From Trichopria drosophilae (taxonomy: Eukaryota > Arthropoda > Insecta > Hymenoptera > Diapriidae), in assembly GCA_030407085.1 (NCBI GenBank), contig CM059585.1:109047501-109111500 (forward strand): a DNA stretch of 64,000 bases, given 5' to 3'. The position numbers and the translations under genes are program-made. Positions 47,099 to 59,862 of this stretch are shown piece by piece; position 1 is the stretch's first letter, and every line of letters begins with the position of its first letter. The notes under the pieces were generated by a model that saw only the letters and a program-made list of their open reading frames with translations, was not told the origin of the DNA and searched no databases.

Positions 47099-50000
47099 GT
47101 GAGTATATGCGAAAAAATAAATATTGAATTCGCTAACGAGTGTTAATCAAGTCTTTCTCCTATCTAAACTCGAACTCAAGTACACAGTCACACTTGTACC
47201 TGCCCGATGAGTTTATTTACATTCGTAAAAACACGATGAAAACGACAAGTGCATCCAAGACCGGTCTTTCGACCGCTACAAATTCATCCCATTACAAAGT
47301 TGCATATCGCGTTTTTCATACATTTTTATGCTGTTCCCATGATGATTACGATTGACAATAAAAAAAATCGCGCGAGGTCCAACCTTTTATGCAATCGGGG
47401 AGTATTTTTCTATTAAGCTATTTTTTGAAAAATTATGTAAAAACAAAATTTGCATATTTTATGTCCGCAGGTATCACCGGAAATGAAAATGTTACGTTCA
47501 TCCGAAACATTTTAAACTAATGTTTTTAAAGACCGTTTCGCAAATGTACATGGTAGCTATGATTAGGCTGCACTTAAGACGTAACTCAAACTACGTTGTA
47601 AATCTATCGTCATGATGGTCAAATGGATGATTTTCTTAATTCTATGCCATCGCAATGAACAAATAAACGCGAGTTTATACGTGATTATCACTTTCGTCTC
47701 AAACAGGTTTTAATTAAAATAATATCCGTTTCGAAGATGTAATTAGAGAAAGTTATCTTACCTGGAGTTTATGGAAAATGGACATCCGGCGATAGAAAGA
47801 ACAAATTTATATGAATATGATGGATTTTGTGCTTTCAAATCTTAGTATTAATAATAAGTTGATCAATTATGCAAATTTGTCCTTAGCCTTCTTTACAGTT
47901 CACCAGAATATATAATTTATCTTATTTAACGTATTATTACTTTGACCTTTAAGCTCGCGGTTTCTAAATTAATTTACACAGTATTAATTTCTCTGAAGTT
48001 CATTTTCTAACGTTATGCTTCACTTAATGAATGTTAAAAAATGGTAGTGAAGGGTCGAGTCAGAAAATTGTTTTTCACTTAGCGATGGGCATACTAATTG
48101 CGAAAAACATAAACATCTTTTTATTGTCTCGCAACCATAGAAAACTTTATATGGATGTAAATGAATAAATCATCAAGAATATACATTTATTGAGTTCTTA
48201 CGGGGCTTTAAGGTATATCATTTAAAGACGAAAATTATTTCTTATAATAATGCGAATGCGTAGGATAATTAAGTATGCTAAAACGTTTATAACACTAATG
48301 AAAATTATGTATAAGGAAACTCAATTTGTAATTTGGTGAGAAAATTTTTTTAGTGTTTATGAACCTAAGCATTATTATTCTTATCGAATTTTTTCGAATA
48401 TCAGTACTTATGAAATGACATTTGAACCTTTTATTAAATTTGAGATCAAATTCACAATCAGAGACCCTGAAAATCTCCTAGAAACCTAGAAACAAATTAG
48501 TGTAAAGAAAAATGTATCCTTCAAAGGTTAACAAGTAAATGAATCGTTAATTTCTGTTTAGAAAAATAAAAATTAACAGTTCGAAATTAACTTTGTAAAG
48601 GGTGAATTGTACTATTTAGAATTTTAGAGCGTTTTTTGAATTTTCACTTCAATGACAAGAAAAGTTTTCTTTTTTAATGCGATTCTTGAAATCCTGTTTA
48701 ATATTTTTAATGAAGTAGGAATTTGGAAGGAACAACAATGTGAATGTGTGTAAATTCGTATAAAATTGACGATGAATATTACCTGGAAAAACTGAAAATA
48801 TATATATATATATTCATAAATAAAGTATATTTATTTATGAATATTTTTTGAATATTTTTAACAAACGATAAGTTTAACCACTTCTAATTATTTAATTGTT
48901 ACATTCTATTACTCATGTCGACATTTATTTAATTAACGTTATTTCGAACAAAATTAGTGGTACTGTAAATATTCTTTGGTCTATGCTTTTAAGGAGTTCT
49001 CAATTCACCCTTTACCATAGCTTCAGTATGTCTAAGACATTTTGTATATTCTTTTCAAATGTATCTACACAAATAGAAAATCTCTGTGATAAACATGAAC
49101 GACAAATGAAACTTTCTAAATCAAGGTTTCTAAAACGTTTATAACTAAAATAATAAATTTCATAAAAATAAAATATCTTTCAGAAAATACTAAATATTAT
49201 TTGATAATGATTAGTCTTTGACTATTTATGGTGATCATATAGTAAATCTGATTTTATAAATGGGATTTATTCAGTATTCCGAGTAGATATTTGGCAAAAA
49301 CAACTCTGGTAGAGATGGTCCCGAAAACTGCCCAGAATTATCCTAGATTTTTATGATCTGGGTAAAAAAGTAGCTCTACAATATGTATAATTCCTACTAA
49401 AAATGACATGAATTCTGGCGTCAATCTACCGAGACGCAAGGTATCGAGACAGCTTTAAAAATAATGTAAAAAAATAGTGTTCAGAGTAAGTTCCTACTTT
49501 TTTGTCGATATCTGAAATAGTTGAATAAAAATGGTGTCCCAAATCGAAAATTGTTTTTCTTATATTTTGTAACAATTTTTGTTTAAAAAAAGTATATATT
49601 TCGATTAGTTTAAACCTTTATAGCATACATTTTCTTTACACGAAATTTGCTTGAAATTTGGTACTGAGAGGTTTTCGGGGTCTCTGATTACAAACCTGAT
49701 CTCATATTTGTAATCAGCAACCTCAAAAACCCCTGGATACTCAATTTTGAAACGATATTTTCTGGAACGTTCAGTAGAAGACATAGCAAACTTTTTCTTC
49801 TCATTCTTTATTTTAGCCATCTAAAATCATTACAGAAATTTATTCTTATGTTATATAATTCACATACAATATTGATTTATAAAAAATATGTTTAAAAAAT
49901 AAAGGACTCGTATATGTCAACATTTTTATACAGAATGGAAACATCACAAATGTTTGGTTTAAAACTTGTTAAAAACTTTCCAAATTAAGTTAAAACTTTG

Positions 50001-50765
50001 TACATTTTTTTAGGATGATTACCTAAAAGTATAAGTGTTGAGATCCACATACTTTTGAAAACTTGAACTTTGTAAGAATTAATTTAAATAAATGCTGTTG
50101 TCCAATAAATACAGAAATGGCAATACGAGAACCGTGGTTATCAAAAGATAACTTCGAAAATTGTATTAACCTGAAAACAATTTGTTTAAAGATACCTTGC
50201 ATTATTTACATATCCAGATTTTTTATAGCAGAAGATGACCACAAGAAATTTCAATTCTCAAAATACTCAGTCAAATTTTAGTTTAAAAGACAAAGTTAGG
50301 CAAATTTTTATTAGAAATTAATTAAATAATCTTTCTGAATATAAAATTGTTGCTATTTATGATATGACGCTTACATATACACTAGTATGTGGAGTAATGG
50401 TAATTGAACCAGAAAAACAACAAATTAAATGTGACTTCTCCAATACTTCGATTTAAACTTCAAGCTGTCAGAAAGCCTACGTTCGCCGGAGGTATGAACT
50501 AATACTTTGTTGATGAATGGTACAAGACATAAGTTTAAACTCTTTTGTAAGACGTTTTTGGACCCCAAAATCCAACATTCTACATGTTAAAGTGGGACAA
50601 AAATTCTCACACCAACAAAACAGTACTAATAATAATATAAAAAAAAGTGTAAGAAAAATGATGCAGGAAATATATTTACATGATTAAGGTCAACTACGAA
50701 TATATTTGTTTTGCATTTCATTTATGATTCAAGAATGAAACAATATAAAACTTGTCATGTTACAG
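47099..50765 (+). other. Intron between the two RhoGEF-like exons
   Basis: Bounded by GTGAGT and TTACAG. It contains relics of the dispersed motif at 48455-48478 and 49660-49735, the latter as a hairpin (GGGGTCTCTGATTACAAACC against GTAATCAGCAACCTCAAAAA). No exon was seen inside. Confidence 0.45.
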
Positions 50766-50938
50766 GTGATCTTTTTCCAGCTTCTTTTTGGGATTCTTAC
50801 TGGTTGTACTTGGAGAAATATGGTGAAGCAAGACGTACTTTGGATGAATTGCGTGCAACGGACGACCCTTTAATACATTTTTTTAGGCTGAGACAAGCAG
50901 CGGCCAGGCACTCCCCGTCTTCTCTTCTCCTTTTACCG
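50766..50938 (+). CDS. Exon of a RhoGEF-like gene (DH domain, part 2)
   Basis: A 173-nt plus-strand exon between a clean acceptor (gttacag) and the donor GTAAGTTA, starting in phase 1 and ending in phase 0. With the split Ser it reads DLFPASFWDSYWLYLEKYGE, then ARRTLDELRA, then PLIHFFRLRQAAA, and ends SSLLLLP. DH domains have the pattern F..Y..Y..n...A...L..L......F.........L..LL..PVQR.pRY, and the exon stops just where VQR should follow. The GC content and codon use stand out from the AT-rich surroundings. The next exon was not found; it may lie beyond a long intron. The exact RhoGEF subfamily is not recognised. Confidence 0.6.
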
Positions 50939-51548
50939 GTAAGTTACTCCAAATGTGTACCTTATATAAAGATAACCAGTTAGGATGAGTTACATTTACC
51001 TTGCAAACATAAAATATAACGGTTATGTAACATTTGTGCACTTATTACCTGTTACGTAACTGTGGCAAAGCCGATAGATTGCTGTGGTTTTTGTATTTGG
51101 AAGGTAACTTATCGAAAATGTCTTTTGTATTACCAAAAATAGTTTATGACCACAACATTACAAGAAAAATAAGTGACACAAACCACCTCGAGTAGATAAA
51201 AAGAGTTGCGATGACCAAATTCCAGCTATTTTTTGCTGCAACAGCACGACCATATCACTACAACTACTCTAAATACAGTAAAAGGCAAAGCACTAGTATG
51301 TATTATAGTGTTTTACCATAGTTGCCGTTATTGAATAGTTTTAATGCATACAATACTTTATCTGCGAACTTTCTGGACAATATTTGAAAATTTAGTGTAT
51401 GACATGAGTGCCAGATTCAAAACAATCCTCATCATTTGTATAGAATGAAAACCGACATCACAAAACGTTAAATAAAATCGATTCCACATAATATTCAATT
51501 ATATTCTGAAGTAATTTTATGCGTAAAATCCGAATCCGACGTCAAAAG

Positions 51549-52115
51549 TGGTCCATCAGGTCAGGATTTTGAGATATTTGAGGTTTTGATACTCGAAATA
51601 CGCGTTGTTTTTTACTATTCTTTGAGGTTATGTACAAAGGACAATATTTTTAGGAGTTTTTCCCTTCGTGGGATTATATGGTACTTCTCTTTTTCTTTAA
51701 TATGAGAGGCGCAGTTCCATTACGACTTTTCTTCATCAAGATACGCCAATTTGAAATTACGATATACATGTACACAAATTCACCTTGAAATGCCCTTGGA
51801 GAACAAGCTCAAGTTCGAATTCCATGCCATGAAACCAATATAAATATAAACAACTATACAAAATATGGGTATTTATAACTGAAAACACGTTTCAATACTT
51901 TTAGTGTTTTTTTGATAAATTTTCCATACTTTATTGTTTATTTAGGTGATCGAATAAAACCTCATTTTGAAGGGTAAAGATAATGCAAAAAGATGCAAAT
52001 AGTACAAAAGGCCAACAAAATTGTTGCATCCTGTACGTAACCTCAATCGTAGCAAAATAACGCGTTTTTCAAGTACATAACCTCAAATATCTCAAAATAT
52101 TGACGTGATGGACCA
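51549..52115. mobile_element. 567-bp inverted-repeat element sharing the TGAGATAT core
   Basis: The left end TGGTCCATCAGGTCAGGATT and the inverted right end TGGTCCATCACGTCAATATT continue as TTGAGATATTTGAGGTT and an AACGCGTT block for about 90 bases. The CATCACGTCA...TTTTGAGATAT design is shared with 44393-45135 and 7142-8126. Confidence 0.75.
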
Positions 52116-52355
52116 GTTTTCATGGGCATTTCGTCAACGTTATTCCGTGTCCAATAATGTTTTCATTATGGTCATCACTAGATATTATGAATTAAATTTC
52201 TATGTTCGAAATTGTTTAAAAAATTTAGGACAATTGTTCAATTATTTTAAAATAACATTTTCTCAAGGAATAAAGATAAATGAAACAATTTGCTTCGAAA
52301 TAGAAAAAAATGTTCTTTTTACAACTCGAGAGAAACAGCCATACGGCTTACTCAC

Positions 52356-52549
52356 TGGATATCACATTGTTGAATCATCGAATTTCTTCCTGATGTGCTC
52401 GTTTTCGTCTCGTCATCGAGCGAACCTCCTATTCTTCTTGCAGCCGCCAATATTAATTCCTTGCAAGTCGTTATGGCACCTATAGCTGCAGGCCATGTGA
52501 TGTACCTTTGATGCGCTTTCACCCGAATTTCCATTGGCGCTCTTTGAAG
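52356..52549 (-). CDS. Possible minus-strand exon, unknown protein
   Basis: A minus-strand open stretch of 194 nt flanked by a good acceptor (CTTCTTCTTTAG) and the donor GTGAGTAAG, phase 0 in and phase 2 out. It encodes about 64 residues beginning LQRAPMEIRVKAHQRYITWP and containing an alanine-rich helical segment (AAIGAITTCKELILAAARR) followed by a Ser/Thr-rich tail. The GC content is higher than around it. The helix is loosely like talin or vinculin-family bundles, but I cannot name it. The opposite strand is also partly open, so it may be fortuitous. Confidence 0.4.
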
Positions 52550-53777
52550 CTAAAGAAGAAGCATGCACTCCTTGAGGAATGGGGAAGAGATATGGTGTTC
52601 TATATTGTTACTTATAAGTGTTCTTTGATCTGACATCGATCGCTCCAAACTGTTTATTCACTCATGGGTGGGCGATGAGAAACAGAGAAAGTAAGTGAGT
52701 GAGAGAGTTTCTTTACAATCCTTTCATTCTGTTGTGTTTTTAAAATTCCAGATGTTGCAGAAATAACAAAAAAGTTTACATTAAATTAAATACACTATGA
52801 AATGGTTATAGTAGCATTGCTTAGTCTAATGAAATTCAGAGATACTTCGGATTCAATGAAGTACTAATCCATTACTATTATCTTCAATTAGGATTATTTA
52901 CTCTCGGTTCAACCATTAAATTTTTACTCCACTGTTAGTTTATACTATTAAAAGTACTGAACAGCGATGTGAAAAATTGACTACTGTTATTGGTGCGTAA
53001 ATGTGTATGTCATAATACCTCGGAACTCGTAAAACCTACTTTCGGTGCAGTTTGCGCATAAGCAAATTTTTATTAAAAATAACTGTGCCATTCTGCTGAA
53101 ACATAACCAGGAAATACAATCTAAAATGTCCCATATTACCAAATAACACTCTTGAGAATGAATACTTCCTCTCTATCTCTCTGTGAATAAAGACATTGTT
53201 TTGCGCATCCGACGTCGACTGTCACTTCCGCCCACGTCAAACGGGAAACTGAGCTTGCTGCTGAAATTAAATACTGCACTCGTTTAAGTATCTACCTACA
53301 TTTGCACTGCGTTTCTGAAAAAGACCTGCTGGTACTCACGTATTGTTGAACGAGAGGCTTACAAAAATGAAGACAATGCTGGCAGTATTGAGAATTTGTT
53401 AAGCGTGACATTAATGGGTCCGTAATTTTTCTCGAAGGTGGTGAGACTCAAGGTTCATTTCAAGCATTTATCGTAATATTATTCATGTCCTTCATTTTAT
53501 TGTATCTACAAACATTCTGAAAATGTAGGATATAAAATTGGACAGTTTGTTTTTGGTATATACTGGTATAATGGAGAGAATTTATTATAAAAGGAATGAA
53601 AGACAAAACAAAGTGTATATAAGGTGGAGGGTAAAGGATAAAAATGATACGAGCCCTGTTCAGAAAGTTATATAATAATTGTGTGAAATTCTAGTTGTAT
53701 ATAGTTCACGGGATACATTCGTGTGTTAATGATAAATTACTAGGAATAAATGAATGGTTGCTGATGCATTTAAATAC

Positions 53778-54029
53778 ATGTCCGGGCATATTTGTCCACT
53801 GGGTACCTCGCTCTCCTCTCCCGTCTCGTTATATTTACCAAAAGAAGGGGAGCGTCGCTTCTCCCCTCAGTCCCGTTATGCTCGTAATGTCGCAACAGGC
53901 CCTTTCTGAGGCCCAGCCTGCAAGGTGGGGGAAAAAGAGAGCGGCGACAAGAAAATATAACGAGACGGGACCGTGCCAATATCCTGGGATGTAAATACAG
54001 CGAGACGCAATTATACCGGAACTCTACTG
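53778..54029. mobile_element. Tigger/pogo-like MITE, copy 2 (left end lost)
   Basis: The right end TATACCGGAACTCTACTG is followed by TA. The interior (CCCGTCTCGTTATATTTACC, AGGCCCTTTCTGAGGCC, GGGGGAAAAAGAGAGCGGCG) matches the copies at 55383 and 60459. The left CAGTAGAG terminus is missing. Confidence 0.7.
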
Positions 54030-54700
54030 TACTAATCGAAATAGTAAACCCGAATTAGTAAAACGGTTTTAGAAATTAAAATTGGTAAGATGAATAATGT
54101 TACTAATACCTAATAATATTTATAATTTAAATACTGAACTTGCATAAAATTACTAGTTAATTAGTAAAACATCGTCTTATTGAATGAGTTATTTAAAATT
54201 TGGCTGATTTAAATTTAGTGAGTGTAACTCTTGACTATTTCCCAAAAGTCTAGAAATTTCTTATCAATTTCGTTGGTATCTGCTCAATTATGAATTTTGA
54301 AAGCTATCGCACTTTACGACGCGTATCAATGTACCGTTAACCTTTTAAATAACTGAAAACCTTTCGTTATGCCTACAGTGGGCAGATAATGTCGCCCGTC
54401 ACGATTTGCAGTGAAAGTTTCATCTATGCTTGTTATGACGCAAGAGTAAGTTCGTCTTCGTTTAACCTTTAAGATGTTCTTGGCATGCCTTATTCACATA
54501 CATTTCTTGAGCGCTGTTCTTTCACGAGTTCTGGATCGATAGGTCGAATGCTACCGTCCGTTTACATAACAGCCAAGTAACGTGACGTAAATGTGTCAGC
54601 TGGGCATCTCACCAATAAACGACAAGTGGTTAAATTCGAGCAATTAAAGTGAATATAGATGACGTCAAGATGAAAGATTATTCCAGTCAAATTTCTCTAG
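54030..54700. other. Intergenic, nothing recognised
   Basis: AT-rich with no supported feature. Confidence 0.4.
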
Positions 54701-54705
54701 TAAAT

Positions 54706-55320
54706 TCAATCTTGTCTTATATGTTCATTAATAGTAGTATTATTTAAATTAGCCAAAATCTTTGTTAACGTTAGCTGCTTGTTATACATACTTTTATATT
54801 TATCTGCAACTTGTTCATGAATCCCTAATCTTTTGTTTTCGACGAATTTTTTACAGTACAGTGACATTACTTTACGCACTTCGCCGAACAATTGCGCGCC
54901 GTTAATTAAAAACAATTTCTCGCAAGTCGATAGCATCTTCGGTTCTCTAGAACAATGAGTAATGTAGACGAATGGAAAAATGTCAACAGTGTCTTTTCTT
55001 CGGTAGAAACCATCCTAAAAGATCCTGTCCAATTCCACAAGGGCGAGTATCTGTCTATGGGATATAAATAACTCTGGGTACATGTAGTGTTTGAATGAGA
55101 GGCGCGTAAAGATGCTTTTTGCGGATAATCGATTTGATAATTTCTCATCGTGAGAACGGACAAGCTTGGGAAAATGAGAATATAAATATACGACCATCCA
55201 ACTGAACAAATATTGAATGCACATCATCCTTTTCGCACGTTTCATTTCTCTATTGTTTGTAGGTAGGAGCATCACAATCATTCTGCCAATATACAACTTT
55301 TTTATGAAATTATGAATTTA
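54706..55320 (-). pseudogene. Long minus-strand frame interrupted by one stop, unknown
   Basis: One minus-strand frame stays open for about 100 codons, meets a single TAG at 55017-55015 and stays open for another 100. Residues include FKHYMYPELFISHRQILAL before the stop and DTVDIFPFVYITHCSREPKM after it. The TAG could alternatively be part of an acceptor (TTTTAG before GATGGT), and a GTATGT donor lies near 54792, so an exon of about 220 nt is possible. I recognise no family. Other frames are also partly open here, so coding status is open. Confidence 0.3.
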
Positions 55321-55382
55321 CACTACATTCGCAAAGAATTGATCGGACAACAAAATGAAGTAAGTTCTCTATTTATGTGTTA

Positions 55383-55593
55383 CAGTAGAGTCCCGGTATA
55401 TTTACCAAACGAAAGGGGGGCCACTTCTCCCACTCTCCTCAGTCGCGTTATGTCCATGACGCCGCAGCAGGCCCTTTCTGAGGCAAATTGGGGGGAAAAA
55501 GAGAGCGGCGCTAGATAAATAATACGAGATGGAACCGGGCAAAAATGCTGAGACGTAAATATAGTAAGACAAAGTTATATCGGGACTCTATTC
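55383..55593. mobile_element. Tigger/pogo-like MITE, copy 3
   Basis: Termini CAGTAGAGTCCCGGTATATT and (inverted) GAATAGAGTCCCGATATAAC, flanked by TA at 55381-55382 and 55594-55595. The interior GGCCCTTTCTGAGGC and GGGGGAAAAAGAGAGCGGCG are shared with the other copies. Confidence 0.8.
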
Positions 55594-58381
55594 TAAAATC
55601 GTCGTATTTCTAAATTTACAGACTGCGTTAGAAGACTATTATATATATAGATCATCACACCCGATGGAGATCAAATATTTTTTAATACGATGTGCGTGGG
55701 CGCGATAGACAGAAAGTTTCCCCCAAAGTATCGAAATAATAATCAGTCACTTCATTTAAACCTCGCTATTTTCATATCAATTTCGATATCACAGCAAATA
55801 GCAGTCGAAATGTGTGTGTAAAGTTCGACTTCACGCACTCCATTTTAACATGCGATTAGATAGGAGCAGTGCGTAAATTCGAGTGTTTACCACCCGAGTA
55901 TCAAACACTGGTTTTTTGTATACTATGCGTAAAATTCGGGTGCCTTTTTCAGGTGCCTAAAGTCGAAAAAAAGAAGCTTTTCAACGTAAATGTAGTTGTA
56001 ATTACCAAATAATTGGGTGGTAACCAATAACCTGTTTATTTTTTTCAGATTAGGCGACACTACTGGTGTACCATATCTATTTTAAATTCAAAAATAGAAG
56101 TTTTTAATTTTGTTAGAAAATGTTTGGAGAAATGATGAAATAGCATTTACTTTACTTGCTCTTATCTTAGTGTTTTTTTAATTAACCATTGATTTATTTA
56201 TAATTTTGACAATAACAAATGCTATGTTTTCTGTATATTACAAAATTCATGTCATTTTTTTTTATTTTCTACTGTCACTTTAAAAAGCTAAAATTTAATC
56301 ACTCCTAATTTCATTGAATTTGATTTGCATAATTTTGGACCAGACAACAAATTTCAGTGACGTTGATTTTGGAATATGTTAAGAAATATCTAATTGACCT
56401 GAATATTACAAACTGAAAAATTGTTTCATATAGAGTATAAGTGCTTTCGGCCATTTCCCCGAAAATAATAATAAATACTTTTCGGGCCTATACTACAGGT
56501 ACTATTTACAAAGCAAATATCAATATTATCCAAATAACTCAGGACTACGTAGAAATTTTGAAAGAATATCTTTATAATGAGAATGCGACGCCGTCTATGG
56601 TGGGCGGGAGGGGGTCTTGGACTACTTATTGTCTTATGTACTTTTTAGAAACTTTTTCCTCACCTCAATAAGGTGAACGTTTTTATGCGAAAGACAAACA
56701 TTGCTAAATAATGACCCATTTACTTGATTTTTAGGGTCGATAAAGTATTTGTGAAAATAAAAAATTCCGTAATTACTCAAAATTACCACTGCACAAAATG
56801 ACAGATTCGTAATCACAGAATTTTTTTGTTCAAACATTTAAAAAAAGAGGCTTTAATATACTGCACGCAATTTTGAAACAAATATGCAAAAGATAATCAA
56901 ATAAGCATCTGGAAAGTTTCAGAGTCATTGAGAGGTTGTATGAATCCGCCATTTTGAATTTCTGTTTTTTTAATTTCTTCATTTCATAGTAGCAACTCTG
57001 ACAAACTCCTTGTACTCATATTAACCCCTTACAAGTCAAATAATAAGTAGAGAAAAGACACGGAGAAAAATAAAACTCTTGTAATTAGTAAATATCTATA
57101 ATAATAATAATAAATATATTTTATATCTAATTTAAACTTAGATCACTGCACTTTCCTAGTTAACTCAAGACGATATAAATGCACTATTTTAAAATTTGGG
57201 CATTTTGTAAATGGAGACAATTTTTTTTTTAAATGACATCGAATATTGTGTTTTATAAGAACACATTAACTTGGTTTCTAAAAATGACTTAGAAATACTT
57301 TACCTTACAATTAAAGAGCTCGATGTTGCAATATTATTTTAATTTCTCTGACTAATTTTCTGTAATGTATTAATCGTATCTGATGTATTGTAAATTTTGT
57401 TGAAAGAATTCACAGTTTTATGTAAAGCTGGTAAAGATGGAGTCTGTTGGGTTGATTTTAGATTTTCGAAAAAAGAGGATATTAAAGTCCCGAGTGTTTT
57501 TTCGCTGTTTTTTTTCTCTGTTTTCACTTTAATGTCCTTATTTTTTTTCGAAAATTTAGATGTAACTTATATATTATATTTATATTATATATAAACAATT
57601 GATTTACGTCTTTAAAGAGCAAATTACGATGTATTGTAATAAATACTTTTAATTTTTCTAGATACTTTTTTTCTGATGACACAAATTCGTCTGCTCAAAG
57701 AGAAAATGATGTAAATTTTTCAAAAAAAAATCATGTATTTTTACGATGGTAACGATGAAAAGGTTGAATGGTTTTAAGACTTTTTTGAAAAAAATGAGGA
57801 ACAAAGTAAAAAGATTCGATGCGCCGGGAGTTGTACCCGGGACTTTTCAGCAGAAAATAGTAAAATTAAAAGTAATTTGCTCGTTAAAGACGTACAACAA
57901 TTTTTTTATTTATGGGTTCATAATTGCCATATATATCATATATTTATTTTTAAAAAAATTAACAATAATTTTGAAAATAAATTTTAATATTAAATAAATA
58001 ATTTCGACGGTCAGAGGACTCTTAGAGAACCGAAACGTGACAAATGAAACACCTTAGATAACATTTGCTGGTCAGAAGCCCAACTCAAAGAATTAGAAAA
58101 ACAAAACGAAACCAATTTTAAAATACAATTATAAATTTTGCGCCCTTGGTCGAAAATAATGCGGTATTATAAAGTATGGCATGTATTACATGTGATTTAT
58201 TGATTTCCAAATAATGTGACTGTCATACAAAACTTCTCTCAAAACCATCCCACACGTTGAAAATAAAAAATGTCGCCCTTGATACATAATATATTATTTA
58301 AATCGCGAAGAACTTTTACTTTGCAAAATATCGTTTTAAAGGCATTCCTCGATTCTTGTTCGTTTTCTTTTCGCACCGCAG
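55594..58381. other. AT-rich, no gene recognised
   Basis: Contains one CCGCCATTTTGAATTTC relic (56946) of the dispersed family and a tRNA-like relic near 57820-57860 (minus strand AAAAGTCCCGGGTACAACTC then CCGGCGCATC). The frames at 56441-56671, 57397-57594 and 57746-57997 are unsupported. Confidence 0.35.
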
Positions 58382-58515
58382 ACGTTTGCGGCCCTTCTCC
58401 GCCATATACAAATGAAAGGGAGAATATGATGAAGTACGAGATGGGGCAAACGTACATATATAAAACCACGAATAACTCTCATCTCGTTGAGATATTCACG
58501 ACGTATAAGCCTAAG
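58382..58515 (+). CDS. Exon resembling the N-terminus of a large lipid transfer protein
   Basis: A 134-nt plus-strand exon after a strong acceptor (cgttttcttttcgcaccgcag) and before GTAAAA, starting in phase 1 and ending in phase 0. It encodes VCGPSPPYTNERENMMKYEM followed by GQTYIYKTTNNSHLVEIFTT. An early Cys-Pro segment followed by a (K)YE.G.TY.Y pattern is how the lipid-binding N-terminal module of apolipophorin, vitellogenin and apoB-type proteins begins. The weak donor, and the absence of a recognisable signal-peptide exon upstream or following exon downstream, keep this tentative. Confidence 0.4.
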
Positions 58516-59785
58516 GTAAAATACGAACTTACTTTTGCGGGGTGTGGGTAACTAGGTACGAGCCCTCCTTTAGACCCACTCGTAACCTGTATTCGCATCT
58601 CCACATGCATACATATACATCCGTGTGTATACTTAGTGCATGCAATAATTTACAAGTACGAACCACATTGTCCCTCGATGCAGCAAGCGCGTTCCTTTTG
58701 TTTTTTACCCTTTGGGGCGGCGCGATGTCACGATCTGTAAATTTGATCGGATAATTAACAGGCGAAGTACTTGCTGAACGTCCGCTGGATAATATATCGA
58801 GGCTTTGTGTTTGTTGTCGGGTAACACGTTTCGCTCGTGCGAAGCAATCGTTTCTATATATTAATAATGTCATTAATGCATTTTTACACTTCCAAATACC
58901 ACTATAAATGAGATCGTTATTCAACAAGCGCTATATGTATTTTTATATCCATCAGTGACATTTTTCAAAAATGATTTTTTTTTAAACAAACAAAATATAT
59001 GGGAATATCTCCGAAACTTGTCATTTTTGTGATGATGGGTGGTTTAGGACCTTCCCCGTAATATATATTATACAATGACTGCATAGAACATTAGTATATC
59101 TGTTTAAATAGAGGAAATCGTCAATTTAAACTCAGTTGTACGTCCTTTTCAAGTACAAAAAGTGACAAATCCACTAAATTTTGCTAATGTAGCAGTGATG
59201 ATATCAATTTTGTTTTATATTTTATTATTGTAACTTGTTTAACATTATCGATAACGACTTTAATTTTTTTTACAGCCTCTCTAGTAACCTAAAAAAAAAA
59301 AAATACTCAACATTTATGTGTGCCTATAAAAAAAACGGAGTTAGAAAATAAACAAAAATAGAGAACTATGATTATTTATGCAACAACTTTTTAAACATTT
59401 CATTTAACTAAAAACGTTGAAGGTTGGTTTATTCTACACGAAAAATGCTACAAAATGGCCTTGAGCAATTGAGTGTGCTCCTTCAGAAACAGTTTTATTA
59501 GCATTTTGAATTTTAAAATTAAAAGCGCCACTCGTTAAAAAAATAAACTTTTCGATCAGGCACACTTTGTTATCAACTTCAAATGATATTCTAGCTATTG
59601 CCAATGGTTATTTACACCATAACAATTATGTATACAATTTGTTCTATGCATAAATTCATATTTAGGGTTGTAAACAGTGATATTAAATTTTTAACAATAT
59701 TTTGTATGTAATTAGTAACTATAAATCGCGCGTTTACTGTTTAAAAATATTTGTAAATATACATTATCTTAATAACGTGTATGCG
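58516..59785. other. Downstream of the lipid-transfer-like exon; no further exon identified
   Basis: 58516-58860 is more GC-rich, and a 132-codon minus-strand frame is open, without similarity. The following exon of the 58382 gene was not found here. Confidence 0.3.
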
Positions 59786-59787
59786 GA

Positions 59788-59862
59788 AGAGAGAGAGAGA
59801 GGGAGAGGGAGAGAGTGAGAGGGAGAGAGACAGAGAGAGAGACAGAGACAGGGAGAGAGAGA
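59788..59862. repeat. (GA)n microsatellite
   Basis: About 75 bases of GA dinucleotides interrupted by GGGA and CAGA units. Confidence 0.9.

Noticed and set aside
57815..57860. Second tRNA-like segment (GTCCCGGGTACAACTCCCGG, minus strand)
   Set aside because: The T-loop is altered and no D or anticodon arm is visible.
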